Part shown: piece after piece, positions 17,749 to 25,137 of the stretch
Layout: each line of letters opens with the position of its first letter
Numbering within the stretch: the first letter of the stretch is position 1
Assembly (NCBI GenBank): GCA_944382705.1
Contig: CALWNE010000048.1
Coordinates: 1-64,000 of the forward strand
DNA length: 64,000 bases
Direction: 5' to 3'
From: an uncultured Allofournierella sp.
GTDB lineage: Bacteria > Bacillota > Clostridia > Oscillospirales > Ruminococcaceae
The notes under the pieces: model-generated
Database searches by the model: none
Told to the model about the DNA's origin: nothing
What the model saw: the letters and a program-made list of their open reading frames with translations, nothing else
Position numbers and translations under genes: made by a program

Positions 17749-18348
17749 TCATTGATGATCGTACCGCTGGCAGACCTGGGCAATGGCACGGGGCAGAATC
17801 TCCCATTCTGCCTGTTCCATCACCCGGCGCTGCAAGGTTTCGGGGGTATCGCCGGGGAGCACCTCCACTGCCTTCTGGCACAAAATCTCCCCGCCGTCAC
17901 AAATCTCGTTTACAAAGTGCACCGTGGCGCCTGTTACCTTAACGCCCTTTTGCAAAGCCGCCTGGTGCACCCGCAGGCCATAGTAGCCTTCTCCGCAAAA
18001 GCTGGGAATCAGGCTGGGGTGCACATTCAAAATGCGCTGGGGATAAGCGTCAATCACCGCCGGGCCCAGAATGCACAAAAACCCTGCCAGCACCACCAAA
18101 TCAATGTTGTGCCGGTGGAGCAATTCCACCAGTGCCTGGTCATAGGCGGCACCGTCCCGGTAGGCTTTGCGCTCCAGTACCACCCCCTGCACCCCTGCGG
18201 CACGGGCACGCTCCAGGGCATACACCCCCGGCTTGGAAGCCACCACCAGCGTCACCCTGCCATGGGGATTGCCCCCGGCGGCCTGGTGGTCCAGAATGGC
18301 TTGCAGATTGGTGCCGGAACCGGACACCAGCACCGCAATGTTCAGCAT
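17749..18348 (-). CDS. purN: Phosphoribosylglycinamide formyltransferase
   Basis: The 199-residue 10-formyl-THF-dependent GAR transformylase. It begins IAVLVSGSGTNLQAILD, contains the catalytic segment VHPSLIPSF (HxSLLP-type) near 105-115, and ATVHFVNEICDGGEIL with the conserved Asp. Its start overlaps the purM stop by 7 nt, a typical coupled junction. The purT-type formate-dependent alternative is not seen in this window. Confidence 0.95.
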   Translation of the reverse strand: MLNIAVLVSGSGTNLQAILDHQAAGGNPHGRVTLVVASKPGVYALERARAAGVQGVVLERKAYRDGAAYDQALVELLHRHNIDLVVLAGFLCILGPAVIDAYPQRILNVHPSLIPSFCGEGYYGLRVHQAALQKGVKVTGATVHFVNEICDGGEILCQKAVEVLPGDTPETLQRRVMEQAEWEILPRAIAQVCQRYDHQ

Positions 18349-19382
18349 AACTCCACGCCCTCGCCTTCTGCAATATGGCCCAGCACATAGGCTTGCTGGC
18401 CGTTTTGTGCCAGCACCTCCAGGGCCTTGTCCACCTCATGAGCAGCCACGGTGATTGCCATGCCCACGCCCATGTTGAAGGTGTTGTACATATCCCGCTC
18501 GGGTATGTTGCCCGCCTTCTGAATCACCCGGAACAGGGGCAGCACCCGAACATCCTCCCTGCGGATCACCGCCTTGCAGCCCGCTTTCAGGCTGCGGGGA
18601 ATATTTTCGTAAAATCCGCCGCCGGTAATGTGGGAAATGCCCTTTACCTTTACCGCTTCCAGCAGGGCCAGCACCGGCTTTACATAAATGCAGGTGGGTT
18701 TTAGCAGAGCTTCGCCCAGGGTGCAGCCCAGCTGGGGGTAATGGGTATTCAGCACCTGGGGGTTGTGTTCCAAATCAAAGATCCGCCGCACCAGCGAAAA
18801 CCCGTTGGAGTGTACGCCGGAGGAAGGCAGAGCCAGAATTACATCCCCCGGCTCCATTCCATCGTTGGACAGAATCCTGCTTTTGTCCACTGCGCCCACC
18901 GTAAAGCCTGCCAGGTCATATTCATCCTCCGGATAAAAACCGGGCATCTCGGCAGTTTCGCCCCCCACCAGAGCACAGCCAGCCTGTACACAGCCCTCTG
19001 CCACGCCAGCCACCAGCTGGGCAATCCGCTCTGGTACATTTTTGCCGCAGGCAATGTAATCCAAAAAAATCAGGGGCTTGGCACCGGCACAAACCACATC
19101 GTTTACGCACATGGCCACGCAGTCAATGCCCACGGTATCGTGCTTGTTCAGCAAAAAGGCCAGCTTTAACTTGGTGCCCACTCCGTCGGTGCCGGACACC
19201 AGCACAGGATGGGGCATATTGGTGCAGTCCAGCTCAAACAGGCCGCCAAAGCCGCCCAGGCCGCCCATTACACCGGGGATGGTGGTGCGGGCCACATGCT
19301 GCTTCATCAGCTCCACTGCTTTGTAGCCAGCGGTAATATCCACGCCTGCATCGGCGTAACTTTGGGAAAAACTCTTTTCCAT
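18342..19382 (-). CDS. purM: Phosphoribosylformylglycinamidine cyclo-ligase (AIR synthetase)
   Basis: A 346-residue AIRS-family ATPase that closes FGAM to AIR. Motifs: YADAGVDITAGYKAVELMK at the N-terminus, LVSGTDGVGTKLKLAF (~60-75), CVNDVVCAGAKPLIFLDY (~90-110), and GGETAEMPGFY (~140). AAGGAGG precedes ATG 19382. It overlaps purN by 7 nt and is 49 nt downstream of purC. Confidence 0.96.
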   Translation of the reverse strand: MEKSFSQSYADAGVDITAGYKAVELMKQHVARTTIPGVMGGLGGFGGLFELDCTNMPHPVLVSGTDGVGTKLKLAFLLNKHDTVGIDCVAMCVNDVVCAGAKPLIFLDYIACGKNVPERIAQLVAGVAEGCVQAGCALVGGETAEMPGFYPEDEYDLAGFTVGAVDKSRILSNDGMEPGDVILALPSSGVHSNGFSLVRRIFDLEHNPQVLNTHYPQLGCTLGEALLKPTCIYVKPVLALLEAVKVKGISHITGGGFYENIPRSLKAGCKAVIRREDVRVLPLFRVIQKAGNIPERDMYNTFNMGVGMAITVAAHEVDKALEVLAQNGQQAYVLGHIAEGEGVELC

Positions 19383-19431
19383 GGTAAGGTCCTCCTTATG
19401 GTTGGGCCGCTGGGGGCGGCAGGGGCCTGGG

Positions 19432-20142
19432 TCAGCAGCCCAGCAGTCGGTTCATTACTTCCTGGTAGGCTTCCTCCTTGCCGCCCAGGTCCCGGCGGAA
19501 CAGGTCCTTGTCCAGATGGGCGCCGGTGGTGGCATCCCAAAAGCGGCAGGTATCGGGGCTGATTTCATCCGCCAGCACGATGGTGCCATCGGCCAGACGG
19601 CCAAACTCCAGCTTGAAGTCAATCAGCCGAATGTTAAAGCCCAGCAGGTACTCGCTGAGAATGCGGTTTACCTCAAAGGCATAGTTGCTGATGGTGTCGA
19701 TTTCCTCCTGAGTGGCAAGGCCCATGGCCAGGGCATGGTAGTGGTTAATCAGGGGGTCGTGGAGTTCGTCGTTTTTATAGCTGAACTCCAGGGTGGGGCA
19801 TTTGAGCACGGTGCCCTCGGTCACGCCCAGCCGCTTGGAAAAGCTGCCTGCTGCCACATTGCGCACAATCACTTCCAGCGGCACAATCTCCACCTTTTTT
19901 ACCAGGGTTTCCCGGTCGCTGAGTTCCTGCACAAAATGGGTGGGCACGCCCTTCTCCTCCAGCATCTTCATGAGATTGTTGGACAGGCGATTGTTCACCA
20001 CGCCCTTGCCCCGGATAGTGCCCTTTTTGGCACCATCCCCGGCGGTGGCATCGTCCTTGTAATCCACAATTACTAGGTTGGGGTCCTGGGTGGCGAACAC
20101 CTTTTTTGCCTTACCTTCGTACATCTGTTCCAGTTTGTTCAT
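19432..20142 (-). CDS. purC: SAICAR synthetase
   Basis: A 236-residue enzyme coupling CAIR with aspartate using ATP. It starts EQMYEGKAKKVFAT, contains EVIVRNVAAGSFSKR (~85) and DFKLEFGRLADGTIVLADEISPD (~175-198), the standard family signatures. Start ATG 20142 has AAAGGAG 8-9 nt upstream. Second gene of the operon, 64 nt after purE. Confidence 0.96.
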   Translation of the reverse strand: MNKLEQMYEGKAKKVFATQDPNLVIVDYKDDATAGDGAKKGTIRGKGVVNNRLSNNLMKMLEEKGVPTHFVQELSDRETLVKKVEIVPLEVIVRNVAAGSFSKRLGVTEGTVLKCPTLEFSYKNDELHDPLINHYHALAMGLATQEEIDTISNYAFEVNRILSEYLLGFNIRLIDFKLEFGRLADGTIVLADEISPDTCRFWDATTGAHLDKDLFRRDLGGKEEAYQEVMNRLLGC

Positions 20143-20206
20143 GATGACGCTCCTTTTTTATGCTGTGTAATGATTGGTTTGAATGCCGTATCTGCCGCCG
20201 GGGCTG

Positions 20207-20710
20207 TTACAGCTGGGCCAGTTCCTGTTGCAGGGCCTGCTCCTTTTTGGCAATCTGCTCTGCCATGTTCTGCCGGTCCTGCTCCAGCTTGCGGGCCAGG
20301 GCCTCGTCCGTAATGGCCAGCATCTGGGCGGCCAGAATTGCCGCATTCTTTGCACCATTCAGGGCAACGGCAGCCACCGGAATGCCGCTGGGCATCTGCA
20401 CGGTGGCCAGCAAGGCATCCAGCCCGTCCATTGCGCCCCCCTTCATGGGAATACCAATCACCGGCAGGGTGGTGTTAGCGGCAATGGCACCGGCCAGATG
20501 GGCCGCCATGCCTGCTGCACACACAAGCACTCCAAAGCCCTGGCTGCGGGCCTGCTGGGCAAAGGCAGCGGCTTGGGCAGGGGTGCGGTGGGCACTTAAA
20601 ATATGGGCCTCGCAGGGGATGCCCAGCCGCTTCAGCTCTGCGGCGGCGGCCTTTACCACCGGCCAATCACTGTCGCTCCCCATCAGGATGGCTACTTTTT
20701 TGGTTTGCAT
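20207..20710 (-). CDS. purE: N5-CAIR mutase / AIR carboxylase catalytic subunit
   Basis: The 167-residue PurE converts N5-CAIR to CAIR (class I) or AIR plus CO2 to CAIR (class II). ILMGSDSDW, ILSAHRTP and CAAGMAAHLAGAIAANTTLPVIG are the typical active-site segments. A charged helical tail (~140-167) ends the protein. No purK lies nearby, so either purK is elsewhere or the enzyme works as class II; I cannot decide from sequence alone. ATG 20710 follows AAGGAG. It is the first structural gene, directly after the leader terminator. Confidence 0.94.
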   Translation of the reverse strand: MQTKKVAILMGSDSDWPVVKAAAAELKRLGIPCEAHILSAHRTPAQAAAFAQQARSQGFGVLVCAAGMAAHLAGAIAANTTLPVIGIPMKGGAMDGLDALLATVQMPSGIPVAAVALNGAKNAAILAAQMLAITDEALARKLEQDRQNMAEQIAKKEQALQQELAQL

Positions 20711-20750
20711 ATCCAGTTGCTCCTTTCCTTGGGCGGTGCCCAAACCAACA

Positions 20751-20787
20751 AAAAAGGCCGCAGTGCTAGAATGCACTACGGCCTTTT
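20751..20787 (-). terminator. Leader terminator upstream of purE
   Basis: Minus strand GGCCGTAGTGC pairs with GCACTGCGGCC (11 bp, one G-U), loop ATTCTA, then TTTTTTG. It ends about 40 nt before the purE start and after the promoter, so it must be read through for expression. The stop codon of the upstream small ORF (20776-20778) lies inside the 5' arm, so a ribosome finishing that ORF would unfold the terminator. Confidence 0.85.
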
Positions 20788-20886
20788 GGATGCAGCGGTA
20801 TTGCTGCTGGCAGAATGCTGCCCCTTAGCTGCTGCGCAGGGTACACTGCGGCCCTGACCGCTGTGTCCGAACGCTGCACTGTACAT
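20776..20886 (-). CDS. Putative 36-residue leader peptide of the pur operon
   Basis: ATG 20886 has GGAGGTG at an ideal spacing of 8-9 nt. The ORF encodes 36 residues rich in Ser, Ala, Gly and Gln and ends with Lys-Arg-Pro-stop inside the 5' arm of the terminator. The product matches nothing I know. The combination of a strong ribosome site, short length and overlap with the terminator suggests control by translation of the leader, but a fortuitous ORF within a riboswitch-type leader is possible. Composition does not point to one controlling amino acid, although glycine and glutamine are purine precursors and occur in it. Confidence 0.5.
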   Translation of the reverse strand: MYSAAFGHSGQGRSVPCAAAKGQHSASSNTAASKRP

Positions 20887-20967
20887 GGGGCAAACACCTC
20901 CGTAAATCCATGGTATTGCTTTAAGCTCCGGCCCTGGGGACCGGGGCTTTGTTTCAGTTCCACTTTC

Positions 20968-20996
20968 AGTTTAGAGCCTTAAGCCGCAAAATGCAA
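20968..20996 (-). promoter_or_regulatory. Putative pur operon promoter
   Basis: Minus strand TTGCAT (20991-20996), 17-nt spacer, TAAACT (20968-20973). It predicts a start near 20961 and a leader of about 250 nt before purE, including a GC-rich hairpin around 20921-20946, the leader ORF and the terminator. Confidence 0.6.
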
Positions 20997-21042
20997 CTGT
21001 TTTGCAGCCTGGGCAGCGGTTTTTCAGAAGTTTGGCTGGGTT

Positions 21043-21056
21043 GTGGAATATTCCAC
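21043..21056. promoter_or_regulatory. Perfect 14-bp palindrome upstream of the pur promoter
   Basis: GTGGAATATTCCAC is perfectly self-complementary and lies about 47 nt upstream of the pur -35, just beyond the ybaK stop. Position suits an activator or repressor site; no regulator is identified. Confidence 0.4.
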
Positions 21057-21102
21057 CTGTTTTTTTGGCGGTTCTACCAGTTGCGCTTTTTTATAGTCAT
21101 AC

Positions 21103-21591
21103 TCATTGCCCCGCCTGATGCACAATATCCTCAAACCGTGCCCCACACAGCTCCGCCAGCCGCTGAGGTTCCAGCTCAATCTGCGCGCCAATGCGCCCGC
21201 CGCTTACCACTATGGTGTGCTGTTCCACAGCGGATTGATGAATCACTGTGCCCAGCTGCTTTTTCATGCCCAGGGGGCTGCATCCACCCCGCACATAGCC
21301 GGTGACTTTAAGCAGGTCTGCCACCGGCAGCATGGCCACGCTTTTTTCGCCCACGGTGCGGGCCGCCTTCTTTAAATCCAGCTCCCCTTCCACCGGAATT
21401 ACAAACACATAATGCTGGCCGCTGGCTGCCTTGGTTATCAGTGTTTTAAAGACTTGCTGGGGGTTCTGCCCCAGCTTATGGGCCACCGAAACCCCGTCTA
21501 TGGCACCATCCTGGGTGCTGTATTCATGCACGGTGTAGGCTGCCTTGGCTTTATCCAGCAGCCGCATGGCATTGGTTTTGCTTTGCGCCAT
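21103..21591 (-). CDS. ybaK: YbaK/EbsC-type Cys-tRNA(Pro) deacylase
   Basis: A 162-residue YbaK-domain protein that hydrolyses cysteine mischarged on tRNA-Pro. Family features: MAQSKTNAMRLLDKAKAAY start, VFKTLITKA (~48), the catalytic-lysine region DLKKAARTVGEKSVAML (~77-93) and the GYVRGGCSPLGMKK loop (~103-117). The start ATG 21591 follows GGAGAG; an upstream in-frame TTG start lacks support. It is transcribed toward the pur operon promoter but has no clear terminator before it, so some read-through into the pur leader is possible. Confidence 0.92.
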   Translation of the reverse strand: MAQSKTNAMRLLDKAKAAYTVHEYSTQDGAIDGVSVAHKLGQNPQQVFKTLITKAASGQHYVFVIPVEGELDLKKAARTVGEKSVAMLPVADLLKVTGYVRGGCSPLGMKKQLGTVIHQSAVEQHTIVVSGGRIGAQIELEPQRLAELCGARFEDIVHQAGQ

Positions 21592-21675
21592 GGTTGGCTC
21601 TCTCCTTTTTGAATGGATTTCACCCCCGATTATATTCCTTTGCCAGAGATTCCACAAGTTTTTTCACCGCTTTAC

Positions 21676-21704
21676 TTGACAAAAGTTTATTTTAGTGCTA
21701 TTCT
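21676..21704 (+). promoter_or_regulatory. Promoter of the DAHP synthase operon
   Basis: TTGACA (21676-21681), 17-nt spacer, TATTCT (21699-21704). Transcription would start near 21711, about 35 nt before the leader peptide ATG. Confidence 0.75.
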
Positions 21705-21745
21705 TAGCACATTCCCAGCAAATCTATCTACGGAGGCACACGGTC

Positions 21746-21853
21746 ATGCTGAACGGTCTGTTTGCAAACTACTATTTTAGCTTTTACTTTATGGGTAAAG
21801 GCTTTGTTTGCTGTGACAGTTCCCGGAATCAGCCGGATGGTTGTACCTTGTAA
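21746..21853 (+). CDS. Phe/Tyr-rich leader peptide (attenuation)
   Basis: A 35-codon ORF with GGAGG 10 nt before its ATG. Residues 6-20 hold five Phe and three Tyr codons, with the core FANYYFSFYF. It ends at TAA 21851, 10 nt before the 5' arm of an intrinsic terminator that precedes DAHP synthase. This is the classical layout of ribosome-mediated attenuation: stalling at Phe/Tyr codons under starvation should favour an antiterminator. A candidate antiterminator strand is GTTCCCGG (21819-21826), which can pair with CCGGAGAC of the terminator arm with one mismatch. Confidence 0.85.
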   Translation: MLNGLFANYYFSFYFMGKGFVCCDSSRNQPDGCTL

Positions 21854-21863
21854 CCAGTCGTTC

Positions 21864-21899
21864 GCCGGAGACTTGCAGCAGCAGGTCTTCGGCTTTTTT
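21864..21899 (+). terminator. Attenuator terminator before DAHP synthase
   Basis: GCCGGAGACTTGC pairs with GCAGGTCTTCGGC around the loop AGCA (one or two non-Watson-Crick pairs), followed by TTTTTTC. It lies between the Phe/Tyr leader ORF and the DAHP synthase ribosome site. Confidence 0.88.
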
Positions 21900-21949
21900 C
21901 TTTCAGGCCCAGGGCTTGCGCTGCCAAATTTTTAAAGGAGTTATCTGCT

Positions 21950-22963
21950 ATGATTATTATTGTTAACCGTCACGCCACTCCCGAACAGGTTTTGGAGCTT
22001 TCTTCCGAACTGGAAAGCATGGGCCTTTCCATCCACGACTATGTGGGGGTGCACACCCGGGTATTGGGCCTAGTGGGCAACACCGACCAGGTGAGTGAAA
22101 GCTGGCTGCGGGCAAAACCCGCTGTGGAAGATGTTCGCCGCATCAGCGAACCCTACAAAAAAGCCAACCGGAAGTTCCATCCCGTGGATACCCAGGTAAC
22201 GGTAGGCAACACACAGATTGGTGCAGGCAAGTTTACCGTAATTGCCGGCCCTTGCAGTGTGGAAAGCCAGGAGCAGATTTGCCAGGTGGCTCAGGCCGTG
22301 CAGGCCAGTGGGGCCAGCCTGCTGCGTGGCGGCGCCTTCAAACCCCGCACCTCTCCCTACGCCTTCCAGGGTATGCGTGCAGAAGGCCTGGAACTGCTGC
22401 GGCTGGCCCGTGCCCAAACCGGTATGCCCATTGTGACGGAAATCATGAGCACCGATCATCTGGAGATGTTCCAGGATGTGGATTTGGTGCAGGTGGGCGC
22501 CCGCAATATGCAAAACTTTGAACTGCTGCGGGCAGTAGGCCAGCTGGGCAAGCCGGTTCTGCTCAAGCGTGGACTTTCTGCCACTTTGGAAGAGTTTGTA
22601 ATGAGCGCCGAATACATCATGGCCGAAGGCAACGACCAGGTCATTTTGTGCGAACGGGGCATCCGCACCTTTGAAACCAGTATGCGCAACACGCTGGACA
22701 TCTCCGCTGTGCCCATGCTCAAGCGGATGACCCACCTGCCGGTAATCATTGACCCCAGCCATGCAGCTGGCATTAACTGGATGGTAGAGCCTCTGGCTCA
22801 GGCTGCCGTTGCCGTAGGTGCCGATGGTCTGATGATCGAGGTACACAACGACCCTGCCAACGCCAAGTGTGATGGTGCACAGAGCCTGACTCCCGCCCAG
22901 TTCGAGGCATTGATGCAAAAAATCAAGGCCCAGGTGCCCTTCTTTGGCAAGGAACTGAACTAA
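21950..22963 (+). CDS. aroF: 3-deoxy-7-phosphoheptulonate (DAHP) synthase, AroF (Iβ) type
   Basis: The 337-residue enzyme makes DAHP from phosphoenolpyruvate and erythrose 4-phosphate, the entry to the shikimate pathway. An N-terminal ferredoxin-like regulatory domain (~1-70, MIIIVNRHATPEQVLELSSE) precedes the TIM barrel. Barrel motifs are VIAGPCSVES (~100), RGGAFKPRTSPYAFQG (~127), and IDPSHAAGINWMVEP (~265). This layout matches the Thermotoga-type enzyme in which Tyr or Phe inhibit through the N-terminal domain. AAAGGAG precedes ATG 21950. Control by a Phe/Tyr leader peptide agrees with the predicted feedback ligands. Confidence 0.95.
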   Translation: MIIIVNRHATPEQVLELSSELESMGLSIHDYVGVHTRVLGLVGNTDQVSESWLRAKPAVEDVRRISEPYKKANRKFHPVDTQVTVGNTQIGAGKFTVIAGPCSVESQEQICQVAQAVQASGASLLRGGAFKPRTSPYAFQGMRAEGLELLRLARAQTGMPIVTEIMSTDHLEMFQDVDLVQVGARNMQNFELLRAVGQLGKPVLLKRGLSATLEEFVMSAEYIMAEGNDQVILCERGIRTFETSMRNTLDISAVPMLKRMTHLPVIIDPSHAAGINWMVEPLAQAAVAVGADGLMIEVHNDPANAKCDGAQSLTPAQFEALMQKIKAQVPFFGKELN

Positions 22964-23017
22964 GCTCTATAATACCTATTTATATTGCACAGCAAAATAC
23001 TGCAATTTTCAGCACCC

Positions 23018-23061
23018 AAAGCCGTGTGGATGGGTCCTTGCCCTCCACACGGCTTTCTTTT
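23018..23061 (+). terminator. Terminator after aroF
   Basis: AAAGCCGTGTGGA (23018-23030) pairs with TCCACACGGCTTT (23044-23056), followed by CTTTT. Perfect 13-bp stem. Confidence 0.88.
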
Positions 23062-23076
23062 GTGCCGCCGCTGGGG

Positions 23077-23220
23077 TATAATGGGGGTAGCACCCCCTAT
23101 TCCAGATTGGTACAGCACGCCGAAAACTTGTTTTTGGGGCTTAATGTGCCCCTCAGAGCCTTTGGGCGCGAATTGTGGGGTGCTGCCTAAGAATAATCGC
23201 AGCAACAACTGCAAATACTG
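23077..23220 (+). promoter_or_regulatory. Probable promoter and hairpin-rich leader of the DUF3783 gene
   Basis: TATAAT at 23077-23082 is a good -10 but lacks a clear -35. Downstream lie two small hairpins, GGGGG/CCCCC and GGGGC/GCCCC. No terminator T-run follows them, so a regulatory role is only a possibility. Confidence 0.35.
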
Positions 23221-23247
23221 ATGAAACCAGTAGAAAGGGTTTTTGTA

Positions 23248-23691
23248 ATGAAAGCAAGAGTACGCCCTTCCACCCCCTGCGCTTTGGTGTGGAACTACCC
23301 CGAAACCCAGCCCGGCTGGCTTAAACTGCAAGAAATCTGCCTGGCATACGGCCTGACACTTCGCCCGGTGGGCAGCGCCCAGGCAGGGCACACCATTGGT
23401 GCATTGTGCCAGCTGCCCGGTGCCAGCCAAGCCGCCACTCTGCAATTTTTGCCGGATGACGCCTTCCCCTCTGCCCTCATTCTGCACGGACTGGATCGCA
23501 AACAGCTGGATGGACTTTTAAAGGAGCTGCGGGCAGCCCAGGTGCAGATTGCACTCAAGGCCATGGTTACCCCCACCAACCAGGCCTGGACCCTGGCCAA
23601 CCTGCTGGGCGAGCTGTGCCGGGAACGGGATGAGTTTGCCCGCCGGGCAGCAGCTGCCAAGGAGCGTTTGCAGCAGGATTCTGCACAGTAA
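23248..23691 (+). CDS. DUF3783 family protein
   Basis: A 147-residue soluble protein of unknown function. The C-terminal half (LILHGLDRKQLDGLLKEL, then ALKAMVTPTNQAWTL and LLGELCRERDEF) matches what I recall of the DUF3783 domain, common in Clostridia. No catalytic motif or membrane segment is visible. I choose ATG 23248 because GAAAGGG lies 8 nt upstream; the in-frame ATG at 23221 has no ribosome site. It is monocistronic between aroF and the lipoprotein operon. Confidence 0.7.
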   Translation: MKARVRPSTPCALVWNYPETQPGWLKLQEICLAYGLTLRPVGSAQAGHTIGALCQLPGASQAATLQFLPDDAFPSALILHGLDRKQLDGLLKELRAAQVQIALKAMVTPTNQAWTLANLLGELCRERDEFARRAAAAKERLQQDSAQ

Positions 23692-23804
23692 CTGCACAGA
23701 TTTTTGACTGCGTAGCCATTCCCTTTTCCGTTGATTTTTAGCTTTTTAAGAGCATTTTTCTTGTTTTGAAATCAAATTGTCATCTTTTTCACGCTAAAAA
23801 AAGA

Positions 23805-23834
23805 TTGACAATCTTCTCACATGAAAAATATAAT
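23805..23834 (+). promoter_or_regulatory. Consensus promoter of the lipoprotein operon
   Basis: TTGACA (23805-23810), 18-nt spacer, TATAAT (23829-23834): both hexamers match the vegetative consensus exactly. The 5' untranslated region is about 120 nt. High expression of the lipoprotein is expected. Confidence 0.9.
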
Positions 23835-23962
23835 AAAGTCATAAGCTTTCACAGTTTTGGCAGGCCCCCTGGCGCTGCCGGCAAATCGTTGCGGATGATA
23901 TGCGGTTTGCCCTGCACCCCCAGCGGGTGCCTGAAAGTGATGTATGAGAGGAGATACTACCC

Positions 23963-25018
23963 ATGAAAAAAGCACTTGCACTTGTAATGGCTGCCTGCCT
24001 GGCTTTCAGCCTGGTTGCCTGCGGCGGTAACACCACCAGCACCAGCACCAGCGCTTCTTCCGCTGCTTCTACCAGCACCGACAGCACCTCCACCGGCACT
24101 GCCACCGCCACCGGCGCTCTCAAGACCGGCCTGGCTGTTGTTTCTTCTGTTAGCGTAGCCGACGCCGACGCCGATACCGATGGCAAGGCTCAGGTAAGCA
24201 GCACCGTTGCCGCTGTTCTGGTGGACAGCGAAGGCAAAATCGTGGACTGCAAGCTGGATGTGGCCCAGAACAAGGTGCCCGTTAAGGCTGACGGCAGCTT
24301 TGAAATCGAGGGTGTTACCTTCCGTTCCAAGCAGGAGCTGAAGGAAGAGTACAACATGAAGGGCGCTTCCGCTATCGGCAAGGAGTGGTACGAGCAGGCC
24401 AACGCCTTTGCAGCTGCCATGGTTGGCAAGACTGCTGAGGAGGTTGCCGGCATCGAGATCGATTCCGAGAACCACGGCGGCCCTGTGGATGCCGACCTGG
24501 CTGCTTCCTGCACCATGGGTGTTGAGGCTTTCATTGAGGCTATTGTAGCTGCTGTAAACAATGCCCAGGAGCTGGGCGCTCAGGCTGGCGATACCCTGGG
24601 CCTGGGTGTTACCACCGAGATGAGCCATTCTGCTGCTGTTCCCGCCGACAACGAGGGCGAGGGTCTGATTCAGACCGATACCACCTACGCTGCTGTAACC
24701 TACACCGCTGACGGCACCATCACCAGCGCTGCTGTGGACTGCACCCAGGCTAAGTTCAACACCACCGAAGAGGGTGTTGTAACTGCCAAGACCGAGGAAA
24801 TTGTTTCCAAGCAGGACCTCAAGGAGAATTACAACATGAAGGGTGCCTCTGCAATCGGCAAGGAGTGGTACGAGCAGGCTAATGCCTACGCTGCTAACCT
24901 GGTTGGCAAGACCGCTGCCGATGTGGCTGGCATTGCTGCTGGCGAGGCCGACCTGGCTGCCAGCTGCACCATGAGTGTAGACGCCTTCAACGAGGCTGTT
25001 ACCCGCGCCATGGCCTAA
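23963..25018 (+). CDS. Surface lipoprotein with two internal repeats
   Basis: The 351-residue protein has a lipoprotein signal (lipobox LVAC, Cys at residue 20) and a Ser/Thr-rich linker (~21-50). Two homologous domains follow (~52-195 and ~200-350), each containing NMKGASAIGKEWYEQANA, VGKTA and DLAASCTM with a conserved cysteine. I do not recognise a characterised family. The neighbour two genes on is an ApbE flavinyltransferase, and some Firmicute surface lipoproteins carry covalent FMN. However, neither repeat shows a clean ApbE target site (GASAIG lacks the final Ser/Thr), so flavinylation is only a hypothesis. RBS GAGGAG supports ATG 23963. Codon use suggests strong expression. Confidence 0.75.
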   Translation: MKKALALVMAACLAFSLVACGGNTTSTSTSASSAASTSTDSTSTGTATATGALKTGLAVVSSVSVADADADTDGKAQVSSTVAAVLVDSEGKIVDCKLDVAQNKVPVKADGSFEIEGVTFRSKQELKEEYNMKGASAIGKEWYEQANAFAAAMVGKTAEEVAGIEIDSENHGGPVDADLAASCTMGVEAFIEAIVAAVNNAQELGAQAGDTLGLGVTTEMSHSAAVPADNEGEGLIQTDTTYAAVTYTADGTITSAAVDCTQAKFNTTEEGVVTAKTEEIVSKQDLKENYNMKGASAIGKEWYEQANAYAANLVGKTAADVAGIAAGEADLAASCTMSVDAFNEAVTRAMA

Positions 25019-25060
25019 GGCAACCGGCAATTTGCCGCTGCCATTTTTCCAGGATGTACC

Positions 25061-25098
25061 GGGCAGGCTGCCATTTGGCAGCCTGCCCTCTTTGTTTG
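25061..25098 (+). terminator. Terminator-like hairpin after the lipoprotein gene
   Basis: GGGCAGGCTGCC (25061-25072) pairs with GGCAGCCTGCCC (25077-25088), followed by TCTTTGTTT. It would reduce read-through into the membrane protein and apbE genes. Confidence 0.75.
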
Positions 25099-25137
25099 CC
25101 ATCACTGGCCCTATTCCCGCTGGGAGGTATTGCATCT

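Noticed and set aside
20749..20961. PRPP (ykkC-type) or ZTP riboswitch upstream of purE
   Set aside because: The conserved bases of those aptamers could not be located by eye; a covariance model search would be decisive.
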